Assembly: GCA_903813345.2 (NCBI GenBank)
Contig: CAIIXF020000002.1
Span: forward strand, 3,324,001-3,388,000
From: Owenia fusiformis
Lineage: Eukaryota > Annelida > Polychaeta > Sabellida > Oweniidae
Reading direction: 5' to 3'
DNA length: 64,000 bases
Shown: piece after piece, positions 37,117 through 49,900 of the stretch
Layout of the letters: each line of letters starts with the position of its first letter
Position numbering within the stretch: position 1 is the stretch's first letter
The notes under the pieces: model-generated
The model's input: the letters and a program-made list of their open reading frames with translations, nothing else
Told to the model about the DNA's origin: nothing
Databases searched by the model: none
Position numbers and translations under genes: made by a program

Positions 37117-37429
37117 TGAGCAATTCAATAACTGATTTATCCTATACTTAAAAGATTATGAGAATTAAATATGCATTGTTAGGGGAAAAAAATTGAAAAT
37201 ATTTTGAAAGTAATGTGAAAAAAATGTGACAAATAATGAAAAAAAAAATTGAAAAAGAATTTTGAAAAAAAATTGAAAAAAAGTTTTGAAAAAAAAATTT
37301 TGAAAAAGAAAATTGGGATTTTTTTTTAATTTAAAAAGGAGCGGGACCGGGATGGATACAGCGTGTATCTATCACGGTCCCTGGCCTAGATACACTATAT
37401 ATTGCCGCTCGTTATGTACCTAGAACCTG

Positions 37430-38395
37430 AGTAGGTATGGAATAAACTAAGTATGAGATAAATAAAGATTATCCCATACTTGGACGTGTTACATGTACAT
37501 AAAGCCGGTTTGTAAAAACTTTTATCCCATACTTGGACGTGTTACAGGTACATAAAGCCGGTTTGTAAAAACTTATATTTTCATCAGCGGGCAGATATAG
37601 CTTTACATCCCGCTCCGAGCGGGCAGATATAGTATATCTGCCCGCTACGTCATAATCGCCGCTCGCATATTGGTTCATAATTTGTAACGTTCGCGTAATA
37701 AATGTAAACGACAACGGAGAAAAACGTTAACAATCGTGATCTGTTTGATGACCAAGATTGGTATGGGATAAACATATTATCCTATAGTCGGTTCAGGATA
37801 TTGGGATTATCCCTTGGCCATATAATATATCTTCCCTCGGGACCTACGGCCCTCGGCCAGATATATTATATTTGCCTCGGGATAATCCCAATATCCTGAA
37901 CCTCATATAGGATAATCTCTATATATTTCATCAGCGGGCAGATATAGCTTTACGTCCCGCTCCGAGCGGGCAGATATAGTATATCTGCCCGCTACGTCAT
38001 AATCGCCGCTCGCATATTTGTTCATAATTTGTAACGTTCGCGTAATGACTGTAAACGACAATGGAGAAAACACAGACAATCGGGATGTTTGATGGTTTAA
38101 AAAGGGAAGGAGCATCCACTTAATCAAAAATTCGAGAAAGTAAATGTCGGATTATTTGAGAGAATAGGAAAATCCGCCCACGGCCAAGAAAACAAAACTG
38201 GACATGAATATTCTAAAATATTTCCACGACTGAACAATGTGAACCAGATGACCAATATTGGTATGGGATAAACATATTATCCTATAGTCGGTTCAGGATA
38301 TTGGGATTATCCCTTGGCCAATACAATACAATGTTCTATTTATCCGGCATGAGGTTCAGAATATTGGGATTGTCCCGAAGCCAATATAATATATC
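37430..38395. repeat. Cluster of foldback and direct repeats
   Basis: GGTATGGGATAAACATATTA + TCCTATAGTCGGTTCAGGAT + ATTGGGATTATCCC recurs at about 37758 and 38262, and again in the next hairpin at 38778, with mirrored forms between. A block with AGCGGGCAGATATAGCTTTA and TACGTCATAATCGCCGCTCG is duplicated (37580-37700 and 37925-38050). A 53-bp tandem duplication lies at 37472-37580. All look like parts of one hairpin MITE family. Confidence 0.7.
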
Positions 38396-38835
38396 TGCTC
38401 AAGGGCCATAGGGATAATTCAAATATCCTGAACCGACTATAAGGTGATTTGTTTATCCCATCCCAATTACATTGTTCCAAAGTTCAGAAACTTTGCAATC
38501 AACCGTGGAATTATTTTGAGATATTCATGTCCAGTTTTGTATTCTTGTCCGTTGCCGGATTTTCCTGTTCAAATCTTTTATTATTAACGGGGCATACATG
38601 CTTAAAAGAAGGGAAGGAGCAGTATGATTTGTTAATAATCAAATATAAGAACAGGAAAATTCGGCTACGGACAAGAATACAAAACGTTTTTTATGAATAT
38701 TCTAAAATTATTCCACGGATGGTTGCAAAATTTCTGAACTGTGGCCAAGTAGACGTTGTGAAACAAATGACCAAGATTGGTATGGGATAAACAGATCATC
38801 CTATAGTCGGTTCAGGATATTGGGATTATCACGGG
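38395..38835. mobile_element. 440-bp near-perfect hairpin element
   Basis: Arms of nearly 200 bp: left TATCCTGAACCGACTATA ... GTTTATCCCATCC ... CCGTGGAATTATTTTGA ... GGATTTTCCTGTTC, mirrored on the right by GAACAGGAAAATTCGG ... ATTATTCCACGG ... TATGGGATAAAC ... TATAGTCGGTTCAGGATA. The loop is around 38580-38640. A 113-codon frame at 38449-38790 is a product of this hairpin. Confidence 0.82.
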
Positions 38836-38853
38836 GCCAATATAATATATTTG

Positions 38854-38935
38854 CATTTTGAGCACGTTCTACGTTCTAGAGGACGTTCTCCAGAACGTAG
38901 TGAGAATTAGTTCTGTGTGATAGATGGGTTAGATG
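38854..38935 (-). repeat. Solo end of the element B family
   Basis: TTTTGAGCACGTTCTACGTT ... AACGTAGTGAGAATTAGTTC ... TGTGTGATAGATGGGTTA matches the right end of element B at 62875-63018. No matching left end was found nearby. Confidence 0.6.
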
Positions 38936-39264
38936 CTATTTTCTTAAGATTCATGAATTACATAACTGATTGTCAAGATCGATTAACAAGATAGCTACCG
39001 TAGGTGATTATTTAACATTATTTAATTGTATTATTGTTTTCATAGATGGCAGTACAAGTTAGTGTAAAATAAGTGTTGAAAGAAGACACAAGTATAAATG
39101 TTAATATTGAATTAATAGAAGAAATACATGAATACTTTGACATGCTTGAGTGGGCATATTGATTTTATTTGATTTGAACTTTCTGAAACTAATATCCTAC
39201 ATAAGCTTTGAAAATATGGTATGTATCAATATAAGAATAAAACCGAGTCCTGGAGTAACAGTCC

Positions 39265-39475
39265 TCGATTGTGCTTTTACGATTGTGCCACAAAAATACT
39301 CCTTGTCCTGGATTGGTAATACCTCAATATAATGTTTTTATAAATAGGTTGCTCCCTATTACTTGTAATTATGATTGTGCAACAAGAAAGACGCCTTGTC
39401 CTGGATTGGTTATACCTCAATATAATGTTTGTAATAGGTTGGTCCCGATAACTTGCAATTATAATTAATTGTGCC
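39265..39475 (+). repeat. ~104-bp tandem duplication
   Basis: GATTGTGC-ACAA-AA, CTTGTCCTGGATTGGT, ATACCTCAATATAATGTTT and TAGGTTG-TCCC-AT-ACTTG occur twice in tandem. The beginning of a third copy is at 39465. Confidence 0.8.
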
Positions 39476-39479
39476 ACAA

Positions 39480-40410
39480 AGAGATATATCGTCCTTCAGA
39501 ACTGATTATTGTATGTTCGTTTGCTACTTAGAATTATGCTCAATTGTCTTGCATTCGACCCCTTTTTGTCAAGTTTTAATACAATGTGCAATTTTAAACG
39601 CAACGACATTTAAGTTAAAAGTGATAAAGTTTGGCAATTTATGTTATTTATTGTACATTTACTGATTACTATCTGTATATGGCGATAACGCTAGTGAAAA
39701 GCGCTTTACAAAATCGCCATCCTGAATACACCTACATTTCTAAAGCTCCTTAGGAATTTAATTTTGAAATAACACATTTCTAAAACGCCTTTCGTGCATT
39801 TTAACGATGTCCAGCAGATATGTACATCTAAAGTAAATATAATCTTTTAGCATTTAAGAGAAAGCGTAACCGAGACTTTTGCCAGTGATGTGAACTTACT
39901 TTCAATTTTGGCGATATAATTTGATGACCTTCTGCATTTTTGGGTCCCATCCATCATTTCTAAAACGCATGGTGTAATTATAGCAAATGAATCCACTCCG
40001 GCTCATACATAATAATAATTATAAGTGCAATTTTATTTTAGAATGAAACAATGACATATTACTGAATGCATTACCAGGATTAGTTTTACATGTACCTGCA
40101 ACGGTGAACAGTCCAGAATATAGTCCCCAATCAAATATATAAACGGATTTATACGCATACATGTGTGCGATGCAGCTCAAACAAAAAAGTTAGAACAACT
40201 GTTTCGATTCTTCAACATAGAAGTAAAACCTTTTTTTGAATATTACATGCACTACGAACGATGCAAACGTGAAAGAATTTGATAAATTATCGTTCACGAC
40301 GATTGTAATTGTCACCGGTAGTGCAGGTAGAATAAGAATTATTAACAAACGAACTGATCAATAGAAATAGGCAATTTCGGCACTATTTACTTTTGAGCTC
40401 TCGGATTTTT
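39480..40410. other. Upstream region of the kringle gene, nothing recognised
   Basis: Unique AT-rich sequence without repeats, hairpins or frames that I could support. It probably includes upstream control sequence, but I could not identify sites. Confidence 0.5.
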
Positions 40411-40411
40411 T

Positions 40412-40478
40412 TTATGTATATAATGCAAAACCTTTGCCATCGAAGAAGTCGTCCTCGTTGATCACAACGTTTGATCTG
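40412..40478 (+). promoter_or_regulatory. Probable TATA promoter and untranslated first exon of the kringle gene
   Basis: TATATAA at 40417-40423 in an otherwise plain stretch. About 55 bases on is a strong donor, GATCTG|GTAAGT at 40478/40479, suitable as the end of a short 5' UTR exon starting near 40447. The next acceptor, TTTTTATAG, at 40956 precedes the ATG exon. Another small exon-like piece (AAAG|ATGGAGC ... AAAA|GTAAGAC, about 40656-40679) could be an alternative leader. Confidence 0.4.
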
Positions 40479-40977
40479 GTAAGTAATATTTTCAAAAATC
40501 AGTTAAATTAAATTTATCGAGTTATAATTTCAATAGTCTAGAATCTTAAGTTTTAATTAAAAAATATCTGAACTTCCTGTTCAATTTCAATTTTCTTTTA
40601 ATGATTCTTTTCACTATTCACTATTAAACATTTATAACATAATTTCTCACTAAAGATGGAGCTTATATCGTCTGACAAAAGTAAGACATCATTTTTATTC
40701 ATCATGAATATTTTGTAATTTATAATTTCATTGATCGCAAAGTGGGTCTGCAACAATAAAGTTGGTAGGATTACATATATCTAAAATGGACAAATTATTC
40801 TAATGTCAATAGTTTGTACCATTGACATTAGAATTGACATTATCAACTTCATATAAGATTACTTTACAATTCCAGAATTATTTGATTTATTTGTTTAATT
40901 ATTTTGTTCAAGAATTAAAGATTACAAACCGATTACATTGTTTCGACTTTTTATAGGAAGCAAACGACAACTACAAC

Positions 40978-43900
40978 ATGAAAGCTGTTTTCCAGTTGAT
41001 GTTTTACATCTTCGTTTTAGCGGAAACAATCACGGCGAGAGGTAAGCGCATCGTTGTTACTTAAACACTAGAGACGATTTGAGAGTAGTTTTTTATATCA
41101 TTTTCTTTATTTATAATTTAAGAATTTTGCTAACAACAATCAAGGCCTGTATTTTAAAAGGCCCAGCAGTTCTTAATCTAATTTACGATAACACTTTTAA
41201 CTTTTGTAAGTTCGCTGTAGTGGAGTCAATTACGGCAATAAAATCCTAGAATTGCACTGTCATACTATACATAAAGCATCATTTTTGACCAAAGAATCAT
41301 TAATACATATATTTTTATTGATATCTACCGAAGTTGTATTAAAAATGGCCCCAGTAGTTAATAAAGGCCTCGAAAATATTGAACATTTACATAGAATCCC
41401 ATGTTAATTTATCGGCCTGCAGAAAAGTTATTGAGCATTAATGTCTTCCAAGTATGTAACAATAAAATGAGTGCCTTCAAAATAAAAATGGAGACAAGCT
41501 GAATTTTGCCTGATTGCTATATATATATTTGCACTTGAAATTTGGAAAATCCACTATAGCCGCCATTACAAATTACTATTAATTTGGTTTACTAAAGTTA
41601 TCTAAAAAGTTAAATTTTCTAATATTGAAGATCTCTATAGTTTCTATATAGATGCATTCATTTGAGATATAGTGGAAAACAATATTTCCCATGTTATTTT
41701 CCCATAAGGAAAACTCATGCGATCCATCAGTCCATTGCTTTCAGTTTAATTTTTGTCAACCAAAATTGATATCTTTGAAATCCCGAATGCATGCATTTTT
41801 CTTTTAGGAGATTAATCGTTTCTCAAAACGCAATACATTGATGCATTAAGCGTTGACAAACCAGGTGTGGAAGGGCTGAAAATCGAGAAAACATTTCAGC
41901 AAAACACGTTGGCGGGGCGTTTGCACCTTCCCTGTCTTAAAGTCCAAGTTATTCTGTCATCTCTATGACTTCTTTTCTTGGAGATAATGTATTATCATGT
42001 ATTATTTGGTGTTGATTTTATTTTAGTTTCGAACTCCAAAAATCATATGACTAACACACATGGCCGGTACATGCTAAACTAATCATGAGCTACATTGAAA
42101 GGAGTACCTTTAAAAATCGAAATCCAAATTCATTTTATTTACGGAATATAAGATTACTGATTTGTGGTGATGTGGTAACATTTCAAGAGTTTATATTGGA
42201 GAGTCAAACTGTCCAGTAACCGCATCGTATTGACGTAACGGTATCATACATTTCCATTTACCATCCCTTACGTGGTGGAAGATATCGTTGAACAATGACG
42301 CACGATGTATTAACAAATGATCATACTCCACGGAATATAAGATTACTGATTTGTGGTGATGTGGTAACATTTCAAGCGTTTATATTTGAGAGTCAAACTG
42401 TCCAGTAACCGCATCGTATTGACGTAACGGTATCATACATTTCCATTTACCATCCCTTACGTGGTGGAAGATATCGTTGAACAATGACGCACGATGTATT
42501 AACAAATGATCATACTCTAGAGTTCATTCTCATGTCATATAAGCCTGATTTGTTTAAAATATCAAAGCATAGCGTGATTAAGTAGGTTTAATTCGATGAA
42601 AACTAAACATTCATCTGATTTTTCAAAATGAGTATTCTGCTTCAATTATTACATTTATATGCACACTAGTATCTTGTTGACCTATATTCAGCACTGTATT
42701 GATGCATAGGCCACTTATTAGGGTCATAATTCAATCATGAAGTGTAGAGGCATAGATTCCAAACCAGGAAGTATTTTTGTGTCTGTCAAAATCCATTTAC
42801 ATCCTACGCATCCCTGCATCTTATCCAAATATGTCACTACATAATGAAATATAATAGTATAATCTTTGGTTTTACATACTTGTATGATATTTGATAAGTG
42901 TAAAAGTTGTTTTTGGAGCATTTTTCTATAGCCATTTTGTAGGGAAAAATGATGGAAAAATGTACAACCTTTTAATTTTAAGTATGACCTGAATCGATTG
43001 CAAACTTCATATTTGCACATTTGATGAGATAAACCATTTGTGTCGTATTGTGAAATTATTAAGTTTGCAATCGATTCAGGTCATAGTGTATTTATGGTAT
43101 TTCTGTGATAATCAATGGAAACCAATGGCCTCTATTGGGATCTGCTGATATCCTCATGTTAAGTCAATGGTGCACAGCCCCATGTAAGTCAATACAACCT
43201 TACTGAACGAAATGATCCCTATCTCAGCTTATGTGTGTCCGAGCACTTTAATATTTTCCAAAGTATTATATGACATTTTATTCTTCATGTTACACATACG
43301 AATGATTCATTTTGACCAAAAGGAAATTTGCCAATAATTGCACCTTGTCCTTTGTGGCACTACCTTCGCGTGATACTGACCAGTGGCCATGTCTTATTTT
43401 TAGGTTTTTAATTCACCTTCAAGATTGCGTCCATTCTGACATCACGGCCATATCCGTTGAATACGTCTTCTTATCCTTATGCCAGGTGTAATTTATAGAC
43501 CGATAGGAGAAAGAACATTGCAGTGATATAATTGTTATTTTTATCTCGAAAATTGTATCCGCGGGTATATAAATGCTTCATACTATTGAGGTGAAAACCT
43601 GTTCGTCTTTCAATGATTCTAGGAAAGTCCTGGGGACACAACTTGCGGAGTCATTGAAATTACTGCAACTGGTATTCACCGAAAATAGCATGAAATATTT
43701 GTTTCAACATTCACTGTTATATTCACCACTCTCTTGGTGATGGGAATGTCTTAGAAGAACATGAATTATTAGATCTTTTTCTATCACTTTCAGATTTACA
43801 CTGGACGATGTAATGGGAGTGTTCACACCTGGTGAACACTCCCATTTACATGTTTTATGCAACCATTTTGTATAACACCTGTTCATTTTGAGTAAATAAT

Positions 43901-46900
43901 TCAGATTTTGAATGACATGTTTTTTTCATTTTATTGTCTTATCTCGGGCTATCATTTTATCCACCCATGGATAAAAATGGTATCCCTAAAAAGCATATGA
44001 TATCCTCTACTCATTGTAAAAAAAACTCATCATGTTTTCCCTTGGAAATATACAGGTTGAATTGTTTATAAAGAACCCCTATTGGATCCCTTATCAATTA
44101 AGTTCCCATGTCACATCCTGTACCAGAAGTACTCCCAGGGATTTCAAATTAGTTATATTTTAGAGCTTGTTAATAAAGGTTAAAAATGTTGTTTCTATGA
44201 AACATTCCCAAGGTATCGACCTTGGCCAGTATGATATTTTCCCTAGCGATAACATATTTTCCCTCGGAATAAAATTAATATTCCATTCCTTCCATTAAAG
44301 ACATTAAATAACCTCTTTATATTCACTCATCAAATGCAGAAACTAACAATTACAAGTAAATCGTATTTTCTCCAATGTCAGATATAACCATAAGCACATT
44401 CTGGATATTTATTATTAAGAGGTTCTTTTTAATTCAATTCATAAACGCAATATTTGTTATTTTAGAATGCTTATTCAATAAGCTAGGTTTGGAGTACACT
44501 GGGAATGTTTCCAAGACCAGAGAAGGTCTCACATGTCAACGTTGGGATGCACAGACATCGCAGGACTATACCTATGCCTCCCATGAATTCCCTGATGCCA
44601 CTATCTCTGATGCCAGCAATTATTGTCGTAACCCTGATGAAGACTCAGACGGACCGTGGTGCTTAACTGTGGACCCTGATATTATCTATGATTACTGTGA
44701 CATCCCGTATTGTCGTAAGTAAAATTTGTAATGACCTCTTGATACATGTAGATGTAATTGTATAGTGAAAGCATCCAGGGGTTATTATTTGCATTTACTG
44801 CTTTTGTCAAGATGTCAGGTTTCAGCCCATTCTTCAAATATATCAGGTACACAATATATTGTATAATTGTATAAGGGGGCATTTTAATTATGTCAGGATC
44901 ATTACATGTATACAGGGTGTCAAATTGTGTCGTGACCCAAATCCACAGCATAAACTAGGAGAGGTACACACGCATACTATATACCATCGTACAGAGCATT
45001 CAATTGTGTGGAAAGATAAAGATTCATGGTAGAAAATGAGACATATTTGAACTTTTAAAAGTCAGTATTACCATATTAGGCAGCCTAAAATGGATGCCAG
45101 TCTACCTGGATATGAACCTAAATCTCAATACTCTTTTGGGGTTCTTGTGCAGGGCATCTTGGAATTTCCGTTGTCTTCAGCTTCCATAAGTTTATCTGAA
45201 ATATCCATTAATAGGGGTTCCACGTGCTCTACAGCGTTTAAGTCGTAGTTGTTGCTCGATCTGGTACTGATCAATATCAAAAGTGTATACAGGATATCTT
45301 CAAAATCATTAAAAAGAGCACTGTACTGGATATATATATAGCACATTTCAAATGCTTGTGAAATCATGTAACAATATCTGACCTTGGTCATCTTGATTTT
45401 TTTATCCAGCATTGAATACTCTTTCCAGTGACATACAGAATGTAAGGTTATTTTCCTAGTTTATGCTGTGAAAGGGGCGGGGGCAACGCCATTTGACACC
45501 CTGTAAATGGGCAAATTTACGATAATTGATATTTTCAAATATAGTCAAATTCTATTTTTCTACCAAAGCCTGTGCCATGTGTGTTGATATCAACGACATT
45601 TAATGTGTGCTATTTTAATGCCAATCATGACCATCCGGTATACACTAGAAATATCGCTTATTTGTTCTTAAAAACAGCTTTAACGTTGATTTTGTTTGAG
45701 TCAAAAAAGTCAAAGTTTGCTAATATTAACTCGGACAACATTTTTAAACAGTTTAAAAAATGTCGGCGCTCTTGCTGAACATCTCGCTTTACTCCGAGCT
45801 TTTCTACGACCTATTACGACCCCGACGCTTTAATCAAGTTTTGTTACGCTTTGGTGCCGCTTTACAAGTCGCTTTAAAGCGCCATGTTTTAGTGCCGCTT
45901 TGCTCACCGATTTAAAGCGTGGCATTCGCGGTTGGTGTGAACATAGCTTTACGGTTCCTCACGCGTTGATCCCGCTTCGACCAGGCTTTGTTACGCTTGA
46001 AATCACGCTTTGATAAGCTTTGATAGGCATTATTACACTTTGATGCGATTGTGACGCTTTAAATCAGTCTCTGATACGATTGCTAAGCTCTGTTGTGCAT
46101 TGCTACGCTCTGTTAAGCTCTGTCACGCATTGGAAAATGTCGAGATCGCGGATTTCATGCCGCATTTGATCCAATGACTATATAAGGATGCAGTAGATCC
46201 ATAAAACAGTTGCATCTTTAACTTGAGAACATGATGGCAGAACAACAAGATCCAGAAATTCAAGATGGACCGGAGCATGACCTATCTGAATGTTTGTCGC
46301 ACGGTGTGAAAGAGCGTGAGAGAGCGTGAGGAAGCTTGTCAAGCGTAACAAAGCCTAACAAAATGTTTCAATCCTTGATTAAAGCGTCTCAATTTGTTTG
46401 AAAGCTTGAGTCCTCCATGAAAGAGTGTGATATTGATGAAAGCATCAGATCTTCATGTCAGATCGTAGCAAAGCTTGAGACATCTTAACGAAGCGTGTCA
46501 AGTTGTAACAGACCGTGAAGAGACAGGGGTCCCCGCTTTGAACCAAGCTCTGTTAAGCTTTCCTATGCTTTGGGTCAAGCTTTGTTAAGCTTTGATACGC
46601 TCTCGGCGCTTTAATCAATTTGTAACAGAGCGCCCAAACTTTTTAAACAGTTCAAAATGTTTTGGTGGTCTTGCCGAATATCTCGCTTTACTCCGAGCTT
46701 TTCTACGACCTATTACGCCCACTACGCTTTAATCAAGCTTTGTTACGCTTTGGTGCCGCTTTACAAGCCGCTTTAAAGCGCCATCAAAGCGCCGTTGGTG
46801 TGAACGTAGCTAAAGCTACGTTCACACCAACGGCGAATGCCACGCTTAAATCGGCGAGCAAAGCGGCACCTAAGCATGGCGCTTTAAAGGGACTTGTTCT

Positions 46901-49900
46901 GCCATCGTCTTCTCGAGTCACAGATGCAATGGTTTTATGGATCCAGTGCATCTTTATACAGCAATTTGATCAAACGCGTCATGATAAAGGCGATCTCGAA
47001 AATGCACAACAGAGCTTGGCAATCGTATCAAAGCCCCATTAAAGCGTCATAATCGCATCAAAGCGTATACTCAAGGGGCGAGGAGGAAAATTCTCAATAA
47101 ATGGTGTATAGTTGGTTTGGCAGCATTTTCAGTTAGGGGAGAGTCTTGGATGAAACTTCCTCCTAGGTGATAGCTTCACAGAGTGGTAGGAAGTTCTTTT
47201 TTTTGAGAAGTTCGCCCCCACCCCCCAAAAACGACCCACCCTGGGGAAAAAAATTGTTCACAGTAAATAACCTTAGATATTTTGATGTTTGTAAGTGACA
47301 TACATAGATATTATATATATGAATCATTTGCAGTATAATTGATGCTGATTGCTCCTAAGAAAATTGAATATTAGTACAAAGTGTGTACCCCAGGGGGCAA
47401 ATTCGTGACTCATTTTCTTACTATTTTGATCCTAACTTTACAATTAGACACTGTAAGAGGTTGAAAAAATTCATGGGAAGTGCCCAATAGCAGGGCTAGT
47501 AAATCTGAAAGATGCAAAGCCATTGAAAAGGTAGGAGCTGAGAAAAAAATTGTTGATTTTTGACATTTTTGACAGTTGGATTTTGTGTATGACTATAGCT
47601 GACCCCTATAGTTTCTAGATTCATCCCTCTATAATGATATTTATGGTTTTATAGTGTGGAACTAAGATGTAAAACATAATTTAGATGGGTTTTAAGGAAG
47701 TTAAAGGTTTTAAACAAGTCCAAAATTTGAAAAATTGTAAATATAAGGTTTCAAATTTACATATTCCAGGTATAGCCATGGCTGACCCCTATAGTTTCTA
47801 GATCCATCCCTCTATGATGATATTTATGGTTTTGCCATGTGGAACTAATATGTAAAACACAATTTAGATGGGTTTTAAGAAAGTTTAAGGTTTTAAACAA
47901 GTCCAAAATTTGAAAAATTGTGAATATAAGGTTTTAAATTTACGAATTTCAGGTATAGCCACGGCTGACCCTAATGGTTTTTACATACATACCTCTATGA
48001 TTAAATATACAGTTTTAGAGGGTGGGACTAAGATTTAACATATCCAAAATGAATTTTAAACAAGTCCGAAATTTGAAGAATTGTAAATGTTAGGTTTCAA
48101 ATTTATGAATTTCAGGTATAGCCAAAGATGACCCTTATGGTTTTTACATCTATACATCAGGGATGAAATTATTATTAGAGTATTTAACTAAAATGTAAAA
48201 GATACCTAAGATGAGTTTGAAGGAAGTTCAAGGTTTTAAACAAGTGCAAAATTTGAAAAATTGATCTCAAAATTGGTCTCAAATTCACGTTATTCAGGTA
48301 CAGCCTTGAATGAGCCCTGATAATTGAAGGTTATGAGCATAATAGTATCAACTATGATATCATAGCTTAGAGACCAGGTGTAGAATATATACCTGTTGCA
48401 GCGGTTAGTCTGCTGCATATAGATGGAGTGAAAAGTCGTGAACTACAGTAAAATCTCTCTAATCTGAATGCTACTGGTATTTGAACCAGCTAAAAGCATT
48501 CTAATTAGGAGTGTTTGAATTTTGAGGTTTTTACATCTACAATACAAGTTCTGGATTTTGAAGAAATATGGATGCATTCTCAATGAAAAATATTAATAAT
48601 ATTTATACTGACCACATAAAAAGCTTAATAGCATTCCAAAATCCAATTCAAAAGTTTTGATATCATAACAATTCAGTGTTAAACTGACAATATTTGAGCA
48701 ATTTTGTAAGAAATATGTGATATTTGGTAAAAAGAGTTCAAGTTAGACGGGTTAATTTTTCAAATATGAGTGTTCACTGTTCGAAGTAAGAGGTATTCAG
48801 ATTTCAATTTTTTAAACATAGGAGTCAATGGGAGGAAAAATTGGACTGGGAAAAGTGTTCAGATTGGTGGGTGTTCAGATTAGTCAGGTGTTGGGATGAT
48901 TGGTAGGTATTCACAATAGTCAGATTTCGGGATATACAGGTTTCACTGATGATTTATCATTTATACAAGATGATGAACTAGAACTACTGTACTAGGTGCA
49001 TTTGATGATTTTTACCACAATGTTAATACTATGTCAGGAAAAGAAAGCACCCATGACACTTTGCTTGTACAACTTGAAAATCAACAACACTTTAAGATTT
49101 GATAAAGGTGTCTACCAAATGAGTAATCCACATAAATTTAAATACAAGCACTTGGCATGATATTCCCTATGATGCTATTTATAGATTTTTAGTCAATGTT
49201 ATTGATCAGCTTATTGGTTTCATTACTTTCTCTAGAATCTAAAATTGACCTTGGGTTTATGAGAGTGGTAAATTGGAATGCAGTTATATGTAGTATTGAA
49301 TTGGCTGGAATTGGACACACGTTGCCTAGCTATGGGTGAGTAAACTATGATCTTATATGGATACAAACAGTTCATTCAGAACTTAAAAAGGGGTTTGAAA
49401 TTGAGATCGATGAAACCATACCACAAATTGATAAAACTTCCGTGATCGATGCAATGGCTATGACAAAAGGAAAATTAAGATTAACTTATATGTTGAAATT
49501 TGGAGAGTTTTGGAAAGCTATATTTGACTACTCCATCAAATCTAGTAAAGGAGTCCAAAGAATAGATTTCATATTAGACTCCTAGTAGTCTCCATCAGTA
49601 AAGGATTCTGAAAGAATGCAAATTTTCAAAGATTACAAAGAAATTTAATAAAGCAGCATTCTAAAAGTGTGCCAAATGTCAAGATTGTTTTAAGTGGAAC
49701 TATTGGGGAGAACTCAAATATCTGTGAAAATGATAACTGAAATCCCCTGTTAAATTCCACTCTTGAAGAGGCTTATTTTAAACTTATTCACTCTGTTTTA
49801 CATTCAGCAGGAGAACATGTGGGACTGCAGTAATTTGCATCAAATGACACTGATTTTCTAATTTTATGACCATCATTTCAATAAATGTAAAAAATTCTTC

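Larger units (their letters stand above)
45740..47074. mobile_element. Element C, left part: short-repeat-rich, with duplicated promoter cassette
   Basis: Full of degenerate 10-11 bp words of type GCTTTGTTACGCTTTG / AAGCGTAACAAAGC. Larger blocks ATTTAAAGCGTGGCATTCG and GTTGGTGTGAACATAGC recur in both orientations. The block at 45948-46033 (TTACGGTTCCTCACGC ... TCCCGCTTCGACCAGGC) is mirrored at 52628-52712. The 5.5 kb foldback at 47075-52624 therefore sits inside this element. A TATA/ATG cassette occurs twice, inverted (46171-46329 + strand; 46890-46965 - strand). No transposase. Confidence 0.65.

Noticed and set aside
38449-38790. 113-codon + strand frame
   Set aside because: It spans the hairpin element and is mirrored by the opposite arm; no motif and no codon bias.
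42724-43020. 98-codon - strand frame in the kringle-gene intron
   Set aside because: It ends in a hairpin arm and shows no domain or signal; probably chance.
44375-44465. ATG at 44375 as the start of a one-exon kringle protein
   Set aside because: The text before 44466 is a typical intron end (TTATTTTAG). The phase 1 acceptor joins the signal-peptide exon at 40978.
46662-47042. 126-codon + strand frame in element C
   Set aside because: It is composed of AAGCGT-type repeats and crosses the palindrome between two element ends.
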